Below, in pieces: positions 15,710-24,175 of a stretch of DNA of 64,000 bases (within the stretch, counting starts at the first letter, position 1; the number at the start of each line of letters is the position of its first letter). The notes beneath the pieces were generated by a model. The model worked only from the letters and a program-made list of their open reading frames with translations, was not told where the DNA came from and ran no database searches. Source of the stretch: Pedobacter cryotolerans (GTDB lineage: Bacteria; Bacteroidota; Bacteroidia; Sphingobacteriales; Sphingobacteriaceae); assembly GCF_005116475.1 (NCBI RefSeq), contig NZ_SWBO01000005.1, positions 186,001-250,000 on the forward strand. Reading direction: 5' to 3'. The position numbers were made by a program, and so were the translations under genes.

Positions 15710-17995
15710 CTATTTAACAATCCTCAATTTCGCGAACTTCAATAACAACTGTTTATTGCCCAAACCCTGAAAAAACACAGTTGCTTTAACATCTGGCAAG
15801 GTTCCTTCTAAATTAACAATCTTCCCGAAACCAAATTTTTCGTGTTCAACATCCATTCCATTTTGAAACTCATTAACTGCATTAGGCGCAAAACCAGCAG
15901 TTGGTACGTGTGCTTTTGGTAAAATAGAAGTTGTTTTTGGTCTTATTGTGGTTGTACTAGTAGTAGGTTTAGGAGATAATTCTCTCTGCTGTGTCCATGT
16001 TTTTCGTTCACTATCAAAACTATTTTCCCCAAAGCTACTTTTAGCAGGTTTAACAACTTCTAACTCCAAATAAGAAGGATTGATCTCGTTGATAAAACGA
16101 CTTGGCTCACAAGAAGTTAAAGTTCCCCAACGGTAACGAGAAGTTGAATAAGTTATGGTTAATTTCTTTTCTGCTCGAGTTATGGCCACATAAAACAAAC
16201 GGCGCTCTTCTTCTAAATCAACCCGAGAAGTTAACGACATTTGAGATGGAAACAAGTTTTCTTCTAGCCCTACAATAAACACATTTTTAAACTCTAAACC
16301 CTTGGCAGAGTGTACCGTCATTAATGAAACCGTATCCGCATCTTTGTCTTTATCCTTATCGTCGTTAGTTAAAAGAGCAATATCTTGCATAAAAATTGCT
16401 AAACTTCTGTCTTCAATATCTTCACGTTCGGCAAACTCTTTAATACCGTTCAATAATTCTTGTATATTTTCATAACGAGAACGACCTTCAACGCTATCAT
16501 CAGTATGTAATTCTTTTAAAATACCCGAGTGTTGCGCAATGTAAAGTGCAGTTTCATAAGCATCTAACTTTTTAGATTCTGCTGCAAAACTTTGTATCAT
16601 TACCGCAAAATCATTGAGCTGATTTGGAATGCGACCATCAACATATTGATGCGCATTGCAGATTACCTGCCACATCGTAATATCGTTCTTATCGGCAGCA
16701 ACAGAGATTTTTTCTAAAGTTGTATCTCCTAAACCACGGCGTGGATAATTAATTACACGTTTAATTGCCTCTTCATCTGCCGGATTAAAAGTTAAACGGA
16801 AATAGGCGATTAAATCTTTAATCTCTTTACGTTGATAAAAAGATAAACCACCATAGATTTTATAAGGCACGTTTAATTTGCGTAAAGCTTCCTCCATTGC
16901 TCTACTTTGAGCATTGGTACGGTATAAAATGGCAAAATCTTTATAGCTTATTCCTGCATTTAATCTGTCTTGCACAATCGCTTCGGCCACTAATTTTCCT
17001 TCTTCATTATCAGAAAAAGCTCGTGAAACCTTAATTCTATCACCTTTTTCATTTGCAGAGAAAACGTTTTTCTCCAACTGATTTTTATTGTTGGCAATAA
17101 TGCTATTGGCAACTTCAACTATGTTTTGCGTAGAGCGGTAATTTTGCTCTAGCTTATAAACTTTCAAATCTGGATAATCACGCTCAAAGTTTAAAATGTT
17201 TTGGATATTTGCCCCGCGAAAAGCATAAATACTTTGAGCATCATCACCAACCACACAAATATTTTGGTTAGCAGCGGCTAGTTTTTTAACAATGGTATAT
17301 TGCGAAAAGTTAGTATCCTGGTACTCATCAACCATTAAATATTTAAACTTATGCTGGTATTTATTTAAAACATCAGGATGGTTTTTCAATAAAACGTTGG
17401 TTTTAAATAACAAATCATCAAAATCCATTGCTCCAGCTTTGTAGCAACGTTTGGCATAAGTATCGTAAATTAAACCTAACAGCGGACGTTTATTTCCCGC
17501 ATCTTCGGCCTGTATCTGGTCGTTTTCTAAATATTCGCTAGCAGAAACCAAGTTGTTTTTAGCAGATGAAATTCGGTTGTAAACTACATTTGCGGCATAC
17601 AATTTATCATCTAGCTGCATTTCTCTTAAAATAGTACGAATCAAACTTTTACTATCATCTGTATCGTAAATGGTAAAGTTACTTGGGTAGCCAATTTTTT
17701 CCGCCTCCACACGCAAAATTTTTGCAAAAACAGAGTGAAAGGTTCCCATCCAAATATTTTTAGCTTCGTTACCAATCACTTTACTAATGCGCTCACGCAT
17801 ATCTTTACTGGCTTTGTTGGTAAAGGTTAATACTAAAATGTTAAAAGCATCAACACCTTTTTCTATCAAATGCGCCACGCGGTAAGTAATTACCCTCGTT
17901 TTGCCCGATCCTGCACCAGCAACAATCATTACTGGTCCTTGGGTGTTTTCTACTGCTGCTCGTTGTTGTGGGTTTAATCCTGCTAAATAATCCAA
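15710..17995 (-). CDS. UvrD/PcrA-type superfamily 1 DNA helicase
   Basis: An ATP-driven 3'-5' DNA helicase for repair and removal of RecA or stalled complexes. All SF1A motifs are visible: GLNPQQRAAV (Q motif), VAGAGSGKT (Walker A), VLTFTNKAS (Ia), VDEYQDTN (II), VVGDDAQSIYAFRGA (III), LEQNYRST (IV), VHSAKGLEFKNVFIVG (V) and LFYVAITRAEKKL (VI). A C-terminal Tudor-like domain (MDVEHEKFGFGKI...) matches PcrA/UvrD. I place the start at a TTG at 17995, giving MDYLAGLNPQQR as in relatives (761 residues); a frame from TTG 18022 would overlap the TATTTTTG promoter element at 18027-18020. Confidence 0.93.
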   Translation of the reverse strand: MDYLAGLNPQQRAAVENTQGPVMIVAGAGSGKTRVITYRVAHLIEKGVDAFNILVLTFTNKASKDMRERISKVIGNEAKNIWMGTFHSVFAKILRVEAEKIGYPSNFTIYDTDDSKSLIRTILREMQLDDKLYAANVVYNRISSAKNNLVSASEYLENDQIQAEDAGNKRPLLGLIYDTYAKRCYKAGAMDFDDLLFKTNVLLKNHPDVLNKYQHKFKYLMVDEYQDTNFSQYTIVKKLAAANQNICVVGDDAQSIYAFRGANIQNILNFERDYPDLKVYKLEQNYRSTQNIVEVANSIIANNKNQLEKNVFSANEKGDRIKVSRAFSDNEEGKLVAEAIVQDRLNAGISYKDFAILYRTNAQSRAMEEALRKLNVPYKIYGGLSFYQRKEIKDLIAYFRLTFNPADEEAIKRVINYPRRGLGDTTLEKISVAADKNDITMWQVICNAHQYVDGRIPNQLNDFAVMIQSFAAESKKLDAYETALYIAQHSGILKELHTDDSVEGRSRYENIQELLNGIKEFAEREDIEDRSLAIFMQDIALLTNDDKDKDKDADTVSLMTVHSAKGLEFKNVFIVGLEENLFPSQMSLTSRVDLEEERRLFYVAITRAEKKLTITYSTSRYRWGTLTSCEPSRFINEINPSYLELEVVKPAKSSFGENSFDSERKTWTQQRELSPKPTTSTTTIRPKTTSILPKAHVPTAGFAPNAVNEFQNGMDVEHEKFGFGKIVNLEGTLPDVKATVFFQGLGNKQLLLKFAKLRIVK

Positions 17996-18019
17996 ATCCG
18001 TTCCTGTCTTTTTGAGGTT

Positions 18020-18027
18020 CAAAAATA
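18020..18027 (-). promoter_or_regulatory. -7 promoter element of the helicase gene
   Basis: The minus strand reads TATTTTTG, a match to TAnnTTTG. It overlaps the upstream candidate start (TTG at 18022) and so supports the start at 17995, 24 bases downstream. Confidence 0.45.
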
Positions 18028-18082
18028 AGAAATTATGTGGTGGTATAAAAAGGTGTTGGTAATTAGTTTAGCTTTTTATAAT

Positions 18083-18111
18083 AAGTCCCCTTTAAGGGAT
18101 TTAGGGGTAAA
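18083..18111. repeat. Family C repeat
   Basis: AAGTCCCCTTTAAGGGATTT followed by AGGGGTAA. The copy at 35077-35130 has the same ends but carries about 25 extra bases forming a hairpin. A separate small hairpin, CGCCGA-AGAAAAA-TCGGCG, follows at about 18162-18180. Confidence 0.6.
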
Positions 18112-18259
18112 GCAAGTACAGTATTTCATTTGATTGTTAGTCCTTTTCTCCGCTCAAATTCCGCCGAAGAAAAATCGGCGTCATAACCGCTTCGCCAAGG
18201 TTTAGATAAGTTGGGTTGGTGCAAGAAACAAAAGTTACAGGGAGTAAATATGTAGATAA

Positions 18260-19156
18260 TTACTGGTCTAGAAAAAAATCTTCATCGAGTTGCTTAACTT
18301 CATAAGTAGATTTAATCTGAATGCCTACATTAAATTCGTGCATCAAGTCAACTAACTTATTTCCATCCAATAATATAATTTTATGATGTGCATTTTTTGC
18401 CTTTTCAACAGCTCCTTTATCAAATAATGATGTTGTTACAAATACTCCTTTATTAGTGTCTCCACTCATAGCACCAATAAAATTTCTTATATCTTTTTCT
18501 CTTACCTTATTTTCAGTAAACCTTTTGGCTTGTATGTAAATTTTATCTAACCCTAATTTATCTTCATTGATTATTCCATCTATACCCCCGTCAGATGATT
18601 TTGATGTTTCAATAAATTCGCCATATCCCATTTTTTTGAGTAAGATCAAAATTACTTTCTCGAAATAATAAGGGTCAATTGTTTTTAGTTTTTCTAGAAG
18701 ATCATTTTTGACTTCCAATTCAATTTGTGAAAATCCTTCATCGATTAAATCTTGAGGGGAAGCATTTTTGATTTCCTTGATAGTATCAGATGATAATATT
18801 TTTTTAGTATTTTCTTCAGTATAAAAGTTTAAAAAATTAGTATCCTGTTCAACGTCGTTTAATGTTAAAGTTGTTTTATGATTTAGTCCCTTCTCAGTTA
18901 TTTTTATTAATCCTCTCTCAGGATAAATAATATAACCACCCTTTTTTAGATAAGATTTGCCCCAAGCTATTCTATTATTTATAAGAATATCTCCAGTTTT
19001 TGTTTTTTCACTAAGCAAGTTTTGAGGTAAATGAGCATAATACTTTTTAACCACAAGTTTTTGCAGATCCCTAGTATGGATAGTCTGTCCGTTACTTAAT
19101 ATATCTAAAATCGGATTAAATGTTTCGTGGAATTTTGGTATTTCTATTTTAGTCAT
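18260..19156 (-). CDS. Mrr-like restriction endonuclease
   Basis: A 298-residue protein with the Mrr layout: an N-terminal winged helix (about 8-95; HTRDLQKLVVKKYY, GYIIYPERGLIKITEKG) and a C-terminal PD-(D/E)xK nuclease (about 160-285). The active-site set is visible as SSDGGIDGII with Asp193 and IYIQAKRF with Gln209 and Lys211, the Q-x-K form typical of Mrr, after YYFEKVILILLKKMGY. Mrr enzymes cut methylated DNA; the recognised modification is unknown. It is 21 bases downstream of a Fic gene on the same strand. No methyltransferase lies nearby, which fits a modification-dependent nuclease. Confidence 0.88.
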   Translation of the reverse strand: MTKIEIPKFHETFNPILDILSNGQTIHTRDLQKLVVKKYYAHLPQNLLSEKTKTGDILINNRIAWGKSYLKKGGYIIYPERGLIKITEKGLNHKTTLTLNDVEQDTNFLNFYTEENTKKILSSDTIKEIKNASPQDLIDEGFSQIELEVKNDLLEKLKTIDPYYFEKVILILLKKMGYGEFIETSKSSDGGIDGIINEDKLGLDKIYIQAKRFTENKVREKDIRNFIGAMSGDTNKGVFVTTSLFDKGAVEKAKNAHHKIILLDGNKLVDLMHEFNVGIQIKSTYEVKQLDEDFFLDQ

Positions 19157-19177
19157 CTTTTGAGCATTAATTATCTA

Positions 19178-19969
19178 TTAATTTATTGAACTCGCCAACA
19201 TTTGCACAAAAGGCAAAGCTTTGCTGTAATCCAGTTCCTCATATTCTATGCCTAGCTTTCTAAGGTTGTGATAGTAAGTTTGGTGTTGCTCGTAATAGTT
19301 TCTCTCAGAAGGAATAAACCAAGCTTTTTCTCCTAGTTTTTCAGATAAAAACCATTTTTCTAACAAGCGTCCTGTTCTACCATTTCCATCTTCAAAAGGA
19401 TGGATTTTTACAAATACCAAATGTATCAACGATGCGAAAAAAAAAGTTTCGTTAAAAGTGAGTTCACAATTAATCAGCTTTGCTATATCTTCATGTAGTT
19501 TGTTTAATTCTTCTTCAACTTTTTCTGGGGCAACTGCAACATATTCAATTTTGCCATCTTTAGTAACAACAAACATATTTCCTTTTCTCAACCTACCTTG
19601 TTGTGCTTTTTGGAGAATGTGTTTAGTGAGTAGGGTATGCGCTTTTGCAACATTTTTTATATTTAACTTATTTTGTTGGGCGTAAATATAAGTGTCATAC
19701 AGGTCGTCTATTTTACGAGTGTAATCTGGTAAAAAATGAGCGCCAAAGCGTTTATGTTTAATATACGAATCCAGTTCAATATCTTCTCCCTCAATTTTAG
19801 AAGAAAATACTGCTGAAACCGAAGTATAGAAACTAAAATTAGCAACATCTAACTCGCTATCTTTTAGTTTATTGAATTGCTTTTCTAAATCATTATTCAA
19901 TTGACCAAGAAACTTAGAAAGTAAAGTTATAGGAAGTATTTGTAAGTTTAATTCTTCTATATTGTCCAT
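19178..19969 (-). CDS. Fic family protein (self-inhibited class)
   Basis: A 263-residue Fic enzyme likely to transfer AMP to a protein target. The catalytic loop HPFEDGNGRTGR begins at His190 and is complete. Upstream, SSKIEG (56-61) fits the (S/T)xxxE(G/N) inhibitory helix, whose Glu blocks ATP binding in class II Fic proteins, so the enzyme probably controls itself. The segment from 75 to 170 is helical. It precedes the Mrr-like gene by 21 bases and could be co-transcribed with it. The target is unknown. Confidence 0.88.
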   Translation of the reverse strand: MDNIEELNLQILPITLLSKFLGQLNNDLEKQFNKLKDSELDVANFSFYTSVSAVFSSKIEGEDIELDSYIKHKRFGAHFLPDYTRKIDDLYDTYIYAQQNKLNIKNVAKAHTLLTKHILQKAQQGRLRKGNMFVVTKDGKIEYVAVAPEKVEEELNKLHEDIAKLINCELTFNETFFFASLIHLVFVKIHPFEDGNGRTGRLLEKWFLSEKLGEKAWFIPSERNYYEQHQTYYHNLRKLGIEYEELDYSKALPFVQMLASSIN

Positions 19970-20081
19970 TAAAATATCATTCTATGCTACTAATTTACAC
20001 TTATTTAAATTAAACTTTCATCACAATAGATTTGCTTTATCTTCACTTTGGTCTTTCAGCTTTAGTCTTTTTGCTTTTTAA

Positions 20082-21587
20082 CTACATCCAATCCTCATCA
20101 CTACTCTCAACCTGATACAACCAATAATTAACCAATCCTTTAATCTCGGTGTAATTGCCAAACTTGTAATGAATTACCCCTGCAGCGGTGTGTAAATCAA
20201 CATGGCCAACATCAACACCTTTATGCCAAGGATACTGAAAAGTGCTAATTGCCTGTATTTTATGCGGAAAAATATGCTCATAAGAAATATCCCAAATGCC
20301 AGATTTTTTGATGATGAATTCCTGATTAACCATTAAACGATGTCTGCGGTAGCTAAAATAAATCATCACTAAAACGATGATGAAATAGATAATTGACAAG
20401 GGATAAAAACCCATCACTTCTGGAATATTTAAAGCTACAATCCAAAAAATCCCGACAGGCAAAACTGCATTAAACAGAATTGGCAGGTTTAAAAACCTAA
20501 AATTGGGTAGATAAGTTTTAGTTTCATTTGGTAATTTGCTCAAGATAATTCTCAGAATTTCATCTTTTTCTGTGGCGCTGCACCCTGGCAAGCTCAAGTT
20601 AGATTTTTCTAAATCTTTAGCATCAGTTGGTACGCCAGACGCTGCTTGTTTTAAGTTTAGGTTTAAGATATTTAGTTTTTTCTGAAAATAATTCTGACTA
20701 TAACTCGTAATCTGCACCTTTTTTGGGCTCAACAAAGTGTTTTTCTTATTCAATAAACCAGCAGAAATTAATAGCGAGTGTTTGTGTTTGCTGATCTTAA
20801 AATCATAAAATTTAACTATTGTTCTCACAATATTAATCACAAGCAATAAAATAATAACCGCTAAAAACAATATGCCGATTGACGCTACATTAATTCCTCT
20901 TTCAATGGCAGCTTCAACTTGTCCGTTATCTGTATCAAAAGCTTTCAATAACTCTTTCGCATTATGAAAAACAGCATAAGCAAAACCAATTAATAAAGCC
21001 AGACTGCTACCATAGTTAGAAGTTAAACCTACTTTCAGTAAGGTTGATAGACTAAGATTAATGAATGGCTTTTCGGCCTCTAATTTTTGTTCATCATTAT
21101 CAACTAAAGCATTTTCAGCTACTTTATTACCGTTCAATAAATGTTCTTTTAATCGATAGGCCGAAGCTTCATCAATAGCCTTAATGCTCACTTCTTTATC
21201 AGCGCCACCAGCAGTGTCAATTTCTACACTAAAAACGCCAACCATTTTTTGTAAAAAAGATTGGTTAATATTTACCTGCTGTATCTTCTCAAGCGGAATA
21301 GTCAACAAAGTTTTGTTAAAAATGCCTTTATTGATTACAAATTCTTGCTTTTCATTATCTAAAAAGAAAGTAAATTTTAAATAATTTAAATAGGAAAAAA
21401 CAATGGTTATAACCAGAATAATTGCTCCACCCAGAAAAAAGTAAACCAAGTGGCTTTTTTCAGCTTTTAAAAGAAAAATAATAAAAGGAAAAAATAACGC
21501 TCTGATTACTTTTTGAGCAGCATAGCTGGCCATAATTACAATACCTGCAGCCGATTGCCTTTGCGGTTTACTAAAATCGTTTTCCAT
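20082..21587 (-). CDS. Bacterial PH-domain membrane protein (YdbT-like)
   Basis: About 501 residues from the ATG at 21587; an upstream ATG at 21605 would overlap the preceding gene by 17 bases. The protein has paired membrane helices (about 20-70, 190-250, 375-425) and repeated bacterial PH (bPH2, formerly DUF304) domains, recognised by IPLEKIQQVNINQSFLQKMV followed by VFSVEIDTAGG, then LLSPKKVQITSYSQNYFQKK and FPHKIQAISTFQYPWHK. This layout is that of B. subtilis YdbT. It lies one base after a smaller bPH2 protein, as ydbS-ydbT do. The role is unknown; an envelope function is inferred. Confidence 0.85.
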   Translation of the reverse strand: MENDFSKPQRQSAAGIVIMASYAAQKVIRALFFPFIIFLLKAEKSHLVYFFLGGAIILVITIVFSYLNYLKFTFFLDNEKQEFVINKGIFNKTLLTIPLEKIQQVNINQSFLQKMVGVFSVEIDTAGGADKEVSIKAIDEASAYRLKEHLLNGNKVAENALVDNDEQKLEAEKPFINLSLSTLLKVGLTSNYGSSLALLIGFAYAVFHNAKELLKAFDTDNGQVEAAIERGINVASIGILFLAVIILLLVINIVRTIVKFYDFKISKHKHSLLISAGLLNKKNTLLSPKKVQITSYSQNYFQKKLNILNLNLKQAASGVPTDAKDLEKSNLSLPGCSATEKDEILRIILSKLPNETKTYLPNFRFLNLPILFNAVLPVGIFWIVALNIPEVMGFYPLSIIYFIIVLVMIYFSYRRHRLMVNQEFIIKKSGIWDISYEHIFPHKIQAISTFQYPWHKGVDVGHVDLHTAAGVIHYKFGNYTEIKGLVNYWLYQVESSDEDWM

Positions 21588-21588
21588 C

Positions 21589-22119
21589 TTATTCAGCAGT
21601 TGCATCTACTATAAAATCCAATCTTTTAACTAAAGCTTCTTTTATCATTTTTGCTTTATCAATTTCAACTCCTGCAATCTGAACATGTCCGCTTGCGCCA
21701 CCAGCCGTATAAATCTGTAAGGTTGCCAATCCGTAGCTTCTAGAAGTGATGCCTTCATCTAAAGCAACATGCTGTATTCTGTTAATTGGGATGATGGTTG
21801 TGGTTTCGGCAATCACACCATGTTTATAAATGATATCTTTTTCTCGCAAAGCGAAACCTCTTTTTTTGAAACTTAACCTGTAGATGATAAATAAAAAGGC
21901 CGAAAACAATACATATCCAGCGATAGGATAGATGGGATTTGGTAGCTTATCATCTAATAAAAAAATAAACAAACCTAAAAACGCACCTAGTATAATCAGT
22001 ACAATGCCAAGGTTAATTACAATTACATTCCAATATTTTGAGTTTGGAGCTGTTAATATTACATCTTCGTATTTGGGTAGATTTGCTAAATCGATCGTTT
22101 CGTTTGTAAATTCTTGCAT
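21589..22119 (-). CDS. Bacterial PH-domain membrane protein (YdbS-like)
   Basis: A 176-residue protein with two membrane helices (about 30-52, 63-82) followed by one bPH2 domain: LREKDIIYKHGVIAETTTII, INRIQHVALDEGITSRSYGL, ATLQIYTAGGASGHVQIAGV. It is the first gene of a two-gene operon with the larger YdbT-like protein. These pairs are widespread but their function is not established. Confidence 0.85.
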   Translation of the reverse strand: MQEFTNETIDLANLPKYEDVILTAPNSKYWNVIVINLGIVLIILGAFLGLFIFLLDDKLPNPIYPIAGYVLFSAFLFIIYRLSFKKRGFALREKDIIYKHGVIAETTTIIPINRIQHVALDEGITSRSYGLATLQIYTAGGASGHVQIAGVEIDKAKMIKEALVKRLDFIVDATAE

Positions 22120-22321
22120 AGTTTTGATTTCTGCCTAAAGATACAAATCAATCATTTTGCATTGAGCAATTTGAAGGTTTTTTTACCACATAGCCACATA
22201 GTTTGTTAGAAACACAAGCCTATCATCTGTTGCAAATAATGTTTTTCAAAATCTTAACCCTTTTAATGAAGTTAAAACCAAATCTGATGTGTCTATGTGG
22301 TTCCAAATTTAAACAGTTTCC

Positions 22322-22329
22322 TATATTTG
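22322..22329 (+). promoter_or_regulatory. -7 promoter element of the dipeptidase gene
   Basis: TATATTTG fits TAnnTTTG and lies 17 bases before the ATG at 22347. Upstream, CCACATAG (twice near 22190) and CTATGTGG (about 22293-22300) form a distant inverted repeat flanking about 100 bases. Confidence 0.55.
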
Positions 22330-22346
22330 TGTAAAATATAAATGTT

Positions 22347-23717
22347 ATGCAAGAAATCAAGAAATATGTAGAAGATAACAAACAGCGTTTTTTAGACGAG
22401 TTGTTTGAGTTGTTGCGTTTTCCATCGGTTAGTGCCGATCCTAAGTATAAAGGTGATGTGTTAAAAACAGCTGATTTTGTTGCGCAAAAATTAAAAGATG
22501 CGGGTGCAGACAAAGTTGAAATTTGCGAAACAGCAGGTTATCCAATCGTTTATGGCGAAAAAATGGTTGACCCAATTTTACCAACCGTATTAATCTATGG
22601 TCATTACGATGTGCAACCAGCAGATCCGTTAGAGTTATGGCATACACCACCATTTGAGCCAACCGTACGCGATGGTAAAATTTACGCTCGTGGTGCTTGC
22701 GATGATAAAGGGCAGTTTTACATGCACGTAAAAGCATTCGAATTGATGATGAAAACCAACACTTTAGCCTGTAACATTAAATTCATGATTGAAGGCGAGG
22801 AGGAAGTTGGTTCTGCAAACTTGGGTATTTTTGTGAAAGCCAACACCGAACGTTTAAAAGCAGATGTAGTTTTGATTTCTGATACCTCGATGATCAGCAT
22901 GGAAAACCCATCTATTGAGACTGGTTTACGTGGTTTAGCTTATATGGAAGTAGAAGTTGTTGGTCCGAACCGCGATTTACACTCTGGTGTTTATGGTGGT
23001 GCAGTGGCAAATCCAGCAACTATATTATGTAAAATGATTGCTTCTTTACACGATGAAAATAACCACATTACCATTCCAGCTTTTTACGATAAAGTTATCG
23101 AGCTGAGCGATGAGGAGAAAAAAGCGCTCAATTCTGCTCCTCATGATGACGAAGAATACAAACAAGATTTAGCAATTGACGAAATTTGGGGCGAAAAAGG
23201 TTATTCTACTTTAGAGCGTACTGGCACCAGACCAACTTTAGAGGTTAATGGCATTTGGAGTGGTTACATTGGCGAAGGTGCAAAAACTGTATTGCCAAGC
23301 AAAGCCAATGCTAAAATTTCGATGCGTTTAGTGCCAAACCAAAGTTCTGAAGAGATTTCTGAAATTTTTGCCAAACATTTCGAAAGTATTGCGCCAAAAG
23401 GAGTGAAGGTAAAAGTTACCCCACACCATGGTGGCGAGCCTGTAGTTACACCAACCGATAGCGTAGCCTACAAAGCTGCCGAAAAAGCAATTGAAGATAG
23501 TTTTGGTAAAAAACCAATCCCAACTCGTGGTGGTGGTAGTATTCCTATTGTTGCCCTGTTCGAAGATGTTTTGGGTATTAAATCTGTACTTTTTGGTTTC
23601 GGTTTAGATAGCGATGCTTTACATTCGCCAAACGAAAAATACGATATTTATAACTACTACAAAGGCATCGAAACTTTGCCATTGTTCCATAAATATTTTG
23701 CTGAGTTGAGTAAATAA
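22347..23717 (+). CDS. M20-family dipeptidase
   Basis: A 456-residue di-zinc metallopeptidase. Metal and catalytic motifs are in order: YGHYDVQPAD (His86, Asp88), RGACDDKGQ (bridging Asp119), EGEEEVGS (general base and ligand Glu151-152), DTSM, and the C-terminal GFGLDSDALHSPNE with the last His. The dimerisation lid (about 195-380) includes DLHSGVYGG. There is no signal peptide, so it acts in the cytoplasm on dipeptides. It is monocistronic, with its own promoter and a terminator-like hairpin about 140 bases downstream. Confidence 0.93.
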   Translation: MQEIKKYVEDNKQRFLDELFELLRFPSVSADPKYKGDVLKTADFVAQKLKDAGADKVEICETAGYPIVYGEKMVDPILPTVLIYGHYDVQPADPLELWHTPPFEPTVRDGKIYARGACDDKGQFYMHVKAFELMMKTNTLACNIKFMIEGEEEVGSANLGIFVKANTERLKADVVLISDTSMISMENPSIETGLRGLAYMEVEVVGPNRDLHSGVYGGAVANPATILCKMIASLHDENNHITIPAFYDKVIELSDEEKKALNSAPHDDEEYKQDLAIDEIWGEKGYSTLERTGTRPTLEVNGIWSGYIGEGAKTVLPSKANAKISMRLVPNQSSEEISEIFAKHFESIAPKGVKVKVTPHHGGEPVVTPTDSVAYKAAEKAIEDSFGKKPIPTRGGGSIPIVALFEDVLGIKSVLFGFGLDSDALHSPNEKYDIYNYYKGIETLPLFHKYFAELSK

Positions 23718-23736
23718 GATAACGATTTTAATTTTT

Positions 23737-23812
23737 GTCACGCTGAGCTTGTCGAAGCGCATTAGTAGGTCTTCGACACCAGCCACGGCGGGCAAGCGCT
23801 CAGACTGACATT
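23737..23812. repeat. Family A inverted repeat
   Basis: GTCACGCTGAGCTTGTCGAA and, about 35 bases on, GTCTTCGACACC...GCGCTCAGACTGACA form imperfect arms. It lies just after the dipeptidase gene. Other copies of the TGAGCxTxGTCGAAG core are at 11908, 34149, 34979, 52438 and 57782. Confidence 0.7.
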
Positions 23813-23857
23813 ATTTTAGAAATTTAAACTATTGATTAGTTACATTAAATTCCAAAA

Positions 23858-23890
23858 CTCCCTGTTTATTTGTTTAAGCAGGGATTTTTT
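23858..23890 (+). terminator. Terminator-like hairpin downstream of the dipeptidase gene
   Basis: CCCTG (23860-23864) pairs with CAGGG (23879-23883) and is followed by ATTTTTT. It may end dipeptidase transcripts although it is about 140 bases away. Confidence 0.65.
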
Positions 23891-23925
23891 ATGGAAAACG
23901 AATGTTAGTTTTTCATAGATGCTGC

Positions 23926-24175
23926 AGTCCCGCCATTGCCTATAGTCCTCATTGCGTTGCACTTCATTCCGGGCTATTTGGCGCTGTCGGGTTTATAAAA
24001 CTAAGGGTTGGGTTTTATAGGGGAGAAGTGTGGCGGTTTGATAAATTTGATATTGTTTTACTTTTCAGCACCAATGTTGATGCGGAACATAACTTTTGGC
24101 TACTACAAAACTATCACCAAAGCACGGAAATCCCGCCTATTGCAAGTGTGTTGTTATGCCTAGTTTTTCTTTTCA
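23926..24175. other. GC-richer non-coding tail of the GGDEF-like two-gene unit
   Basis: This 250-base block is visibly richer in G and C than its surroundings. It runs from CAGTCCCGCCATTGCC to the stop codon of the 473-aa gene. On the minus strand it contains GGCATAACAACACACTTGC, GGCGGGATTTCCGTGC and AAAGTTATGTTCCGC, giving outer GCATAAC/GTTATG arms. The left end (GTCCCGCC...GCTGTCGGGTTT) resembles the family B repeats. It may mark the boundary of a laterally acquired cassette; an open frame at 23902-24210 crosses it antisense and I do not accept it. Confidence 0.4.

Noticed and set aside
22150..22300. Riboswitch-like leader before the dipeptidase gene
   Set aside because: The CCACATAG/CTATGTGG pairing spans over 100 bases and lies upstream of the promoter box, so it would not be in the transcript.
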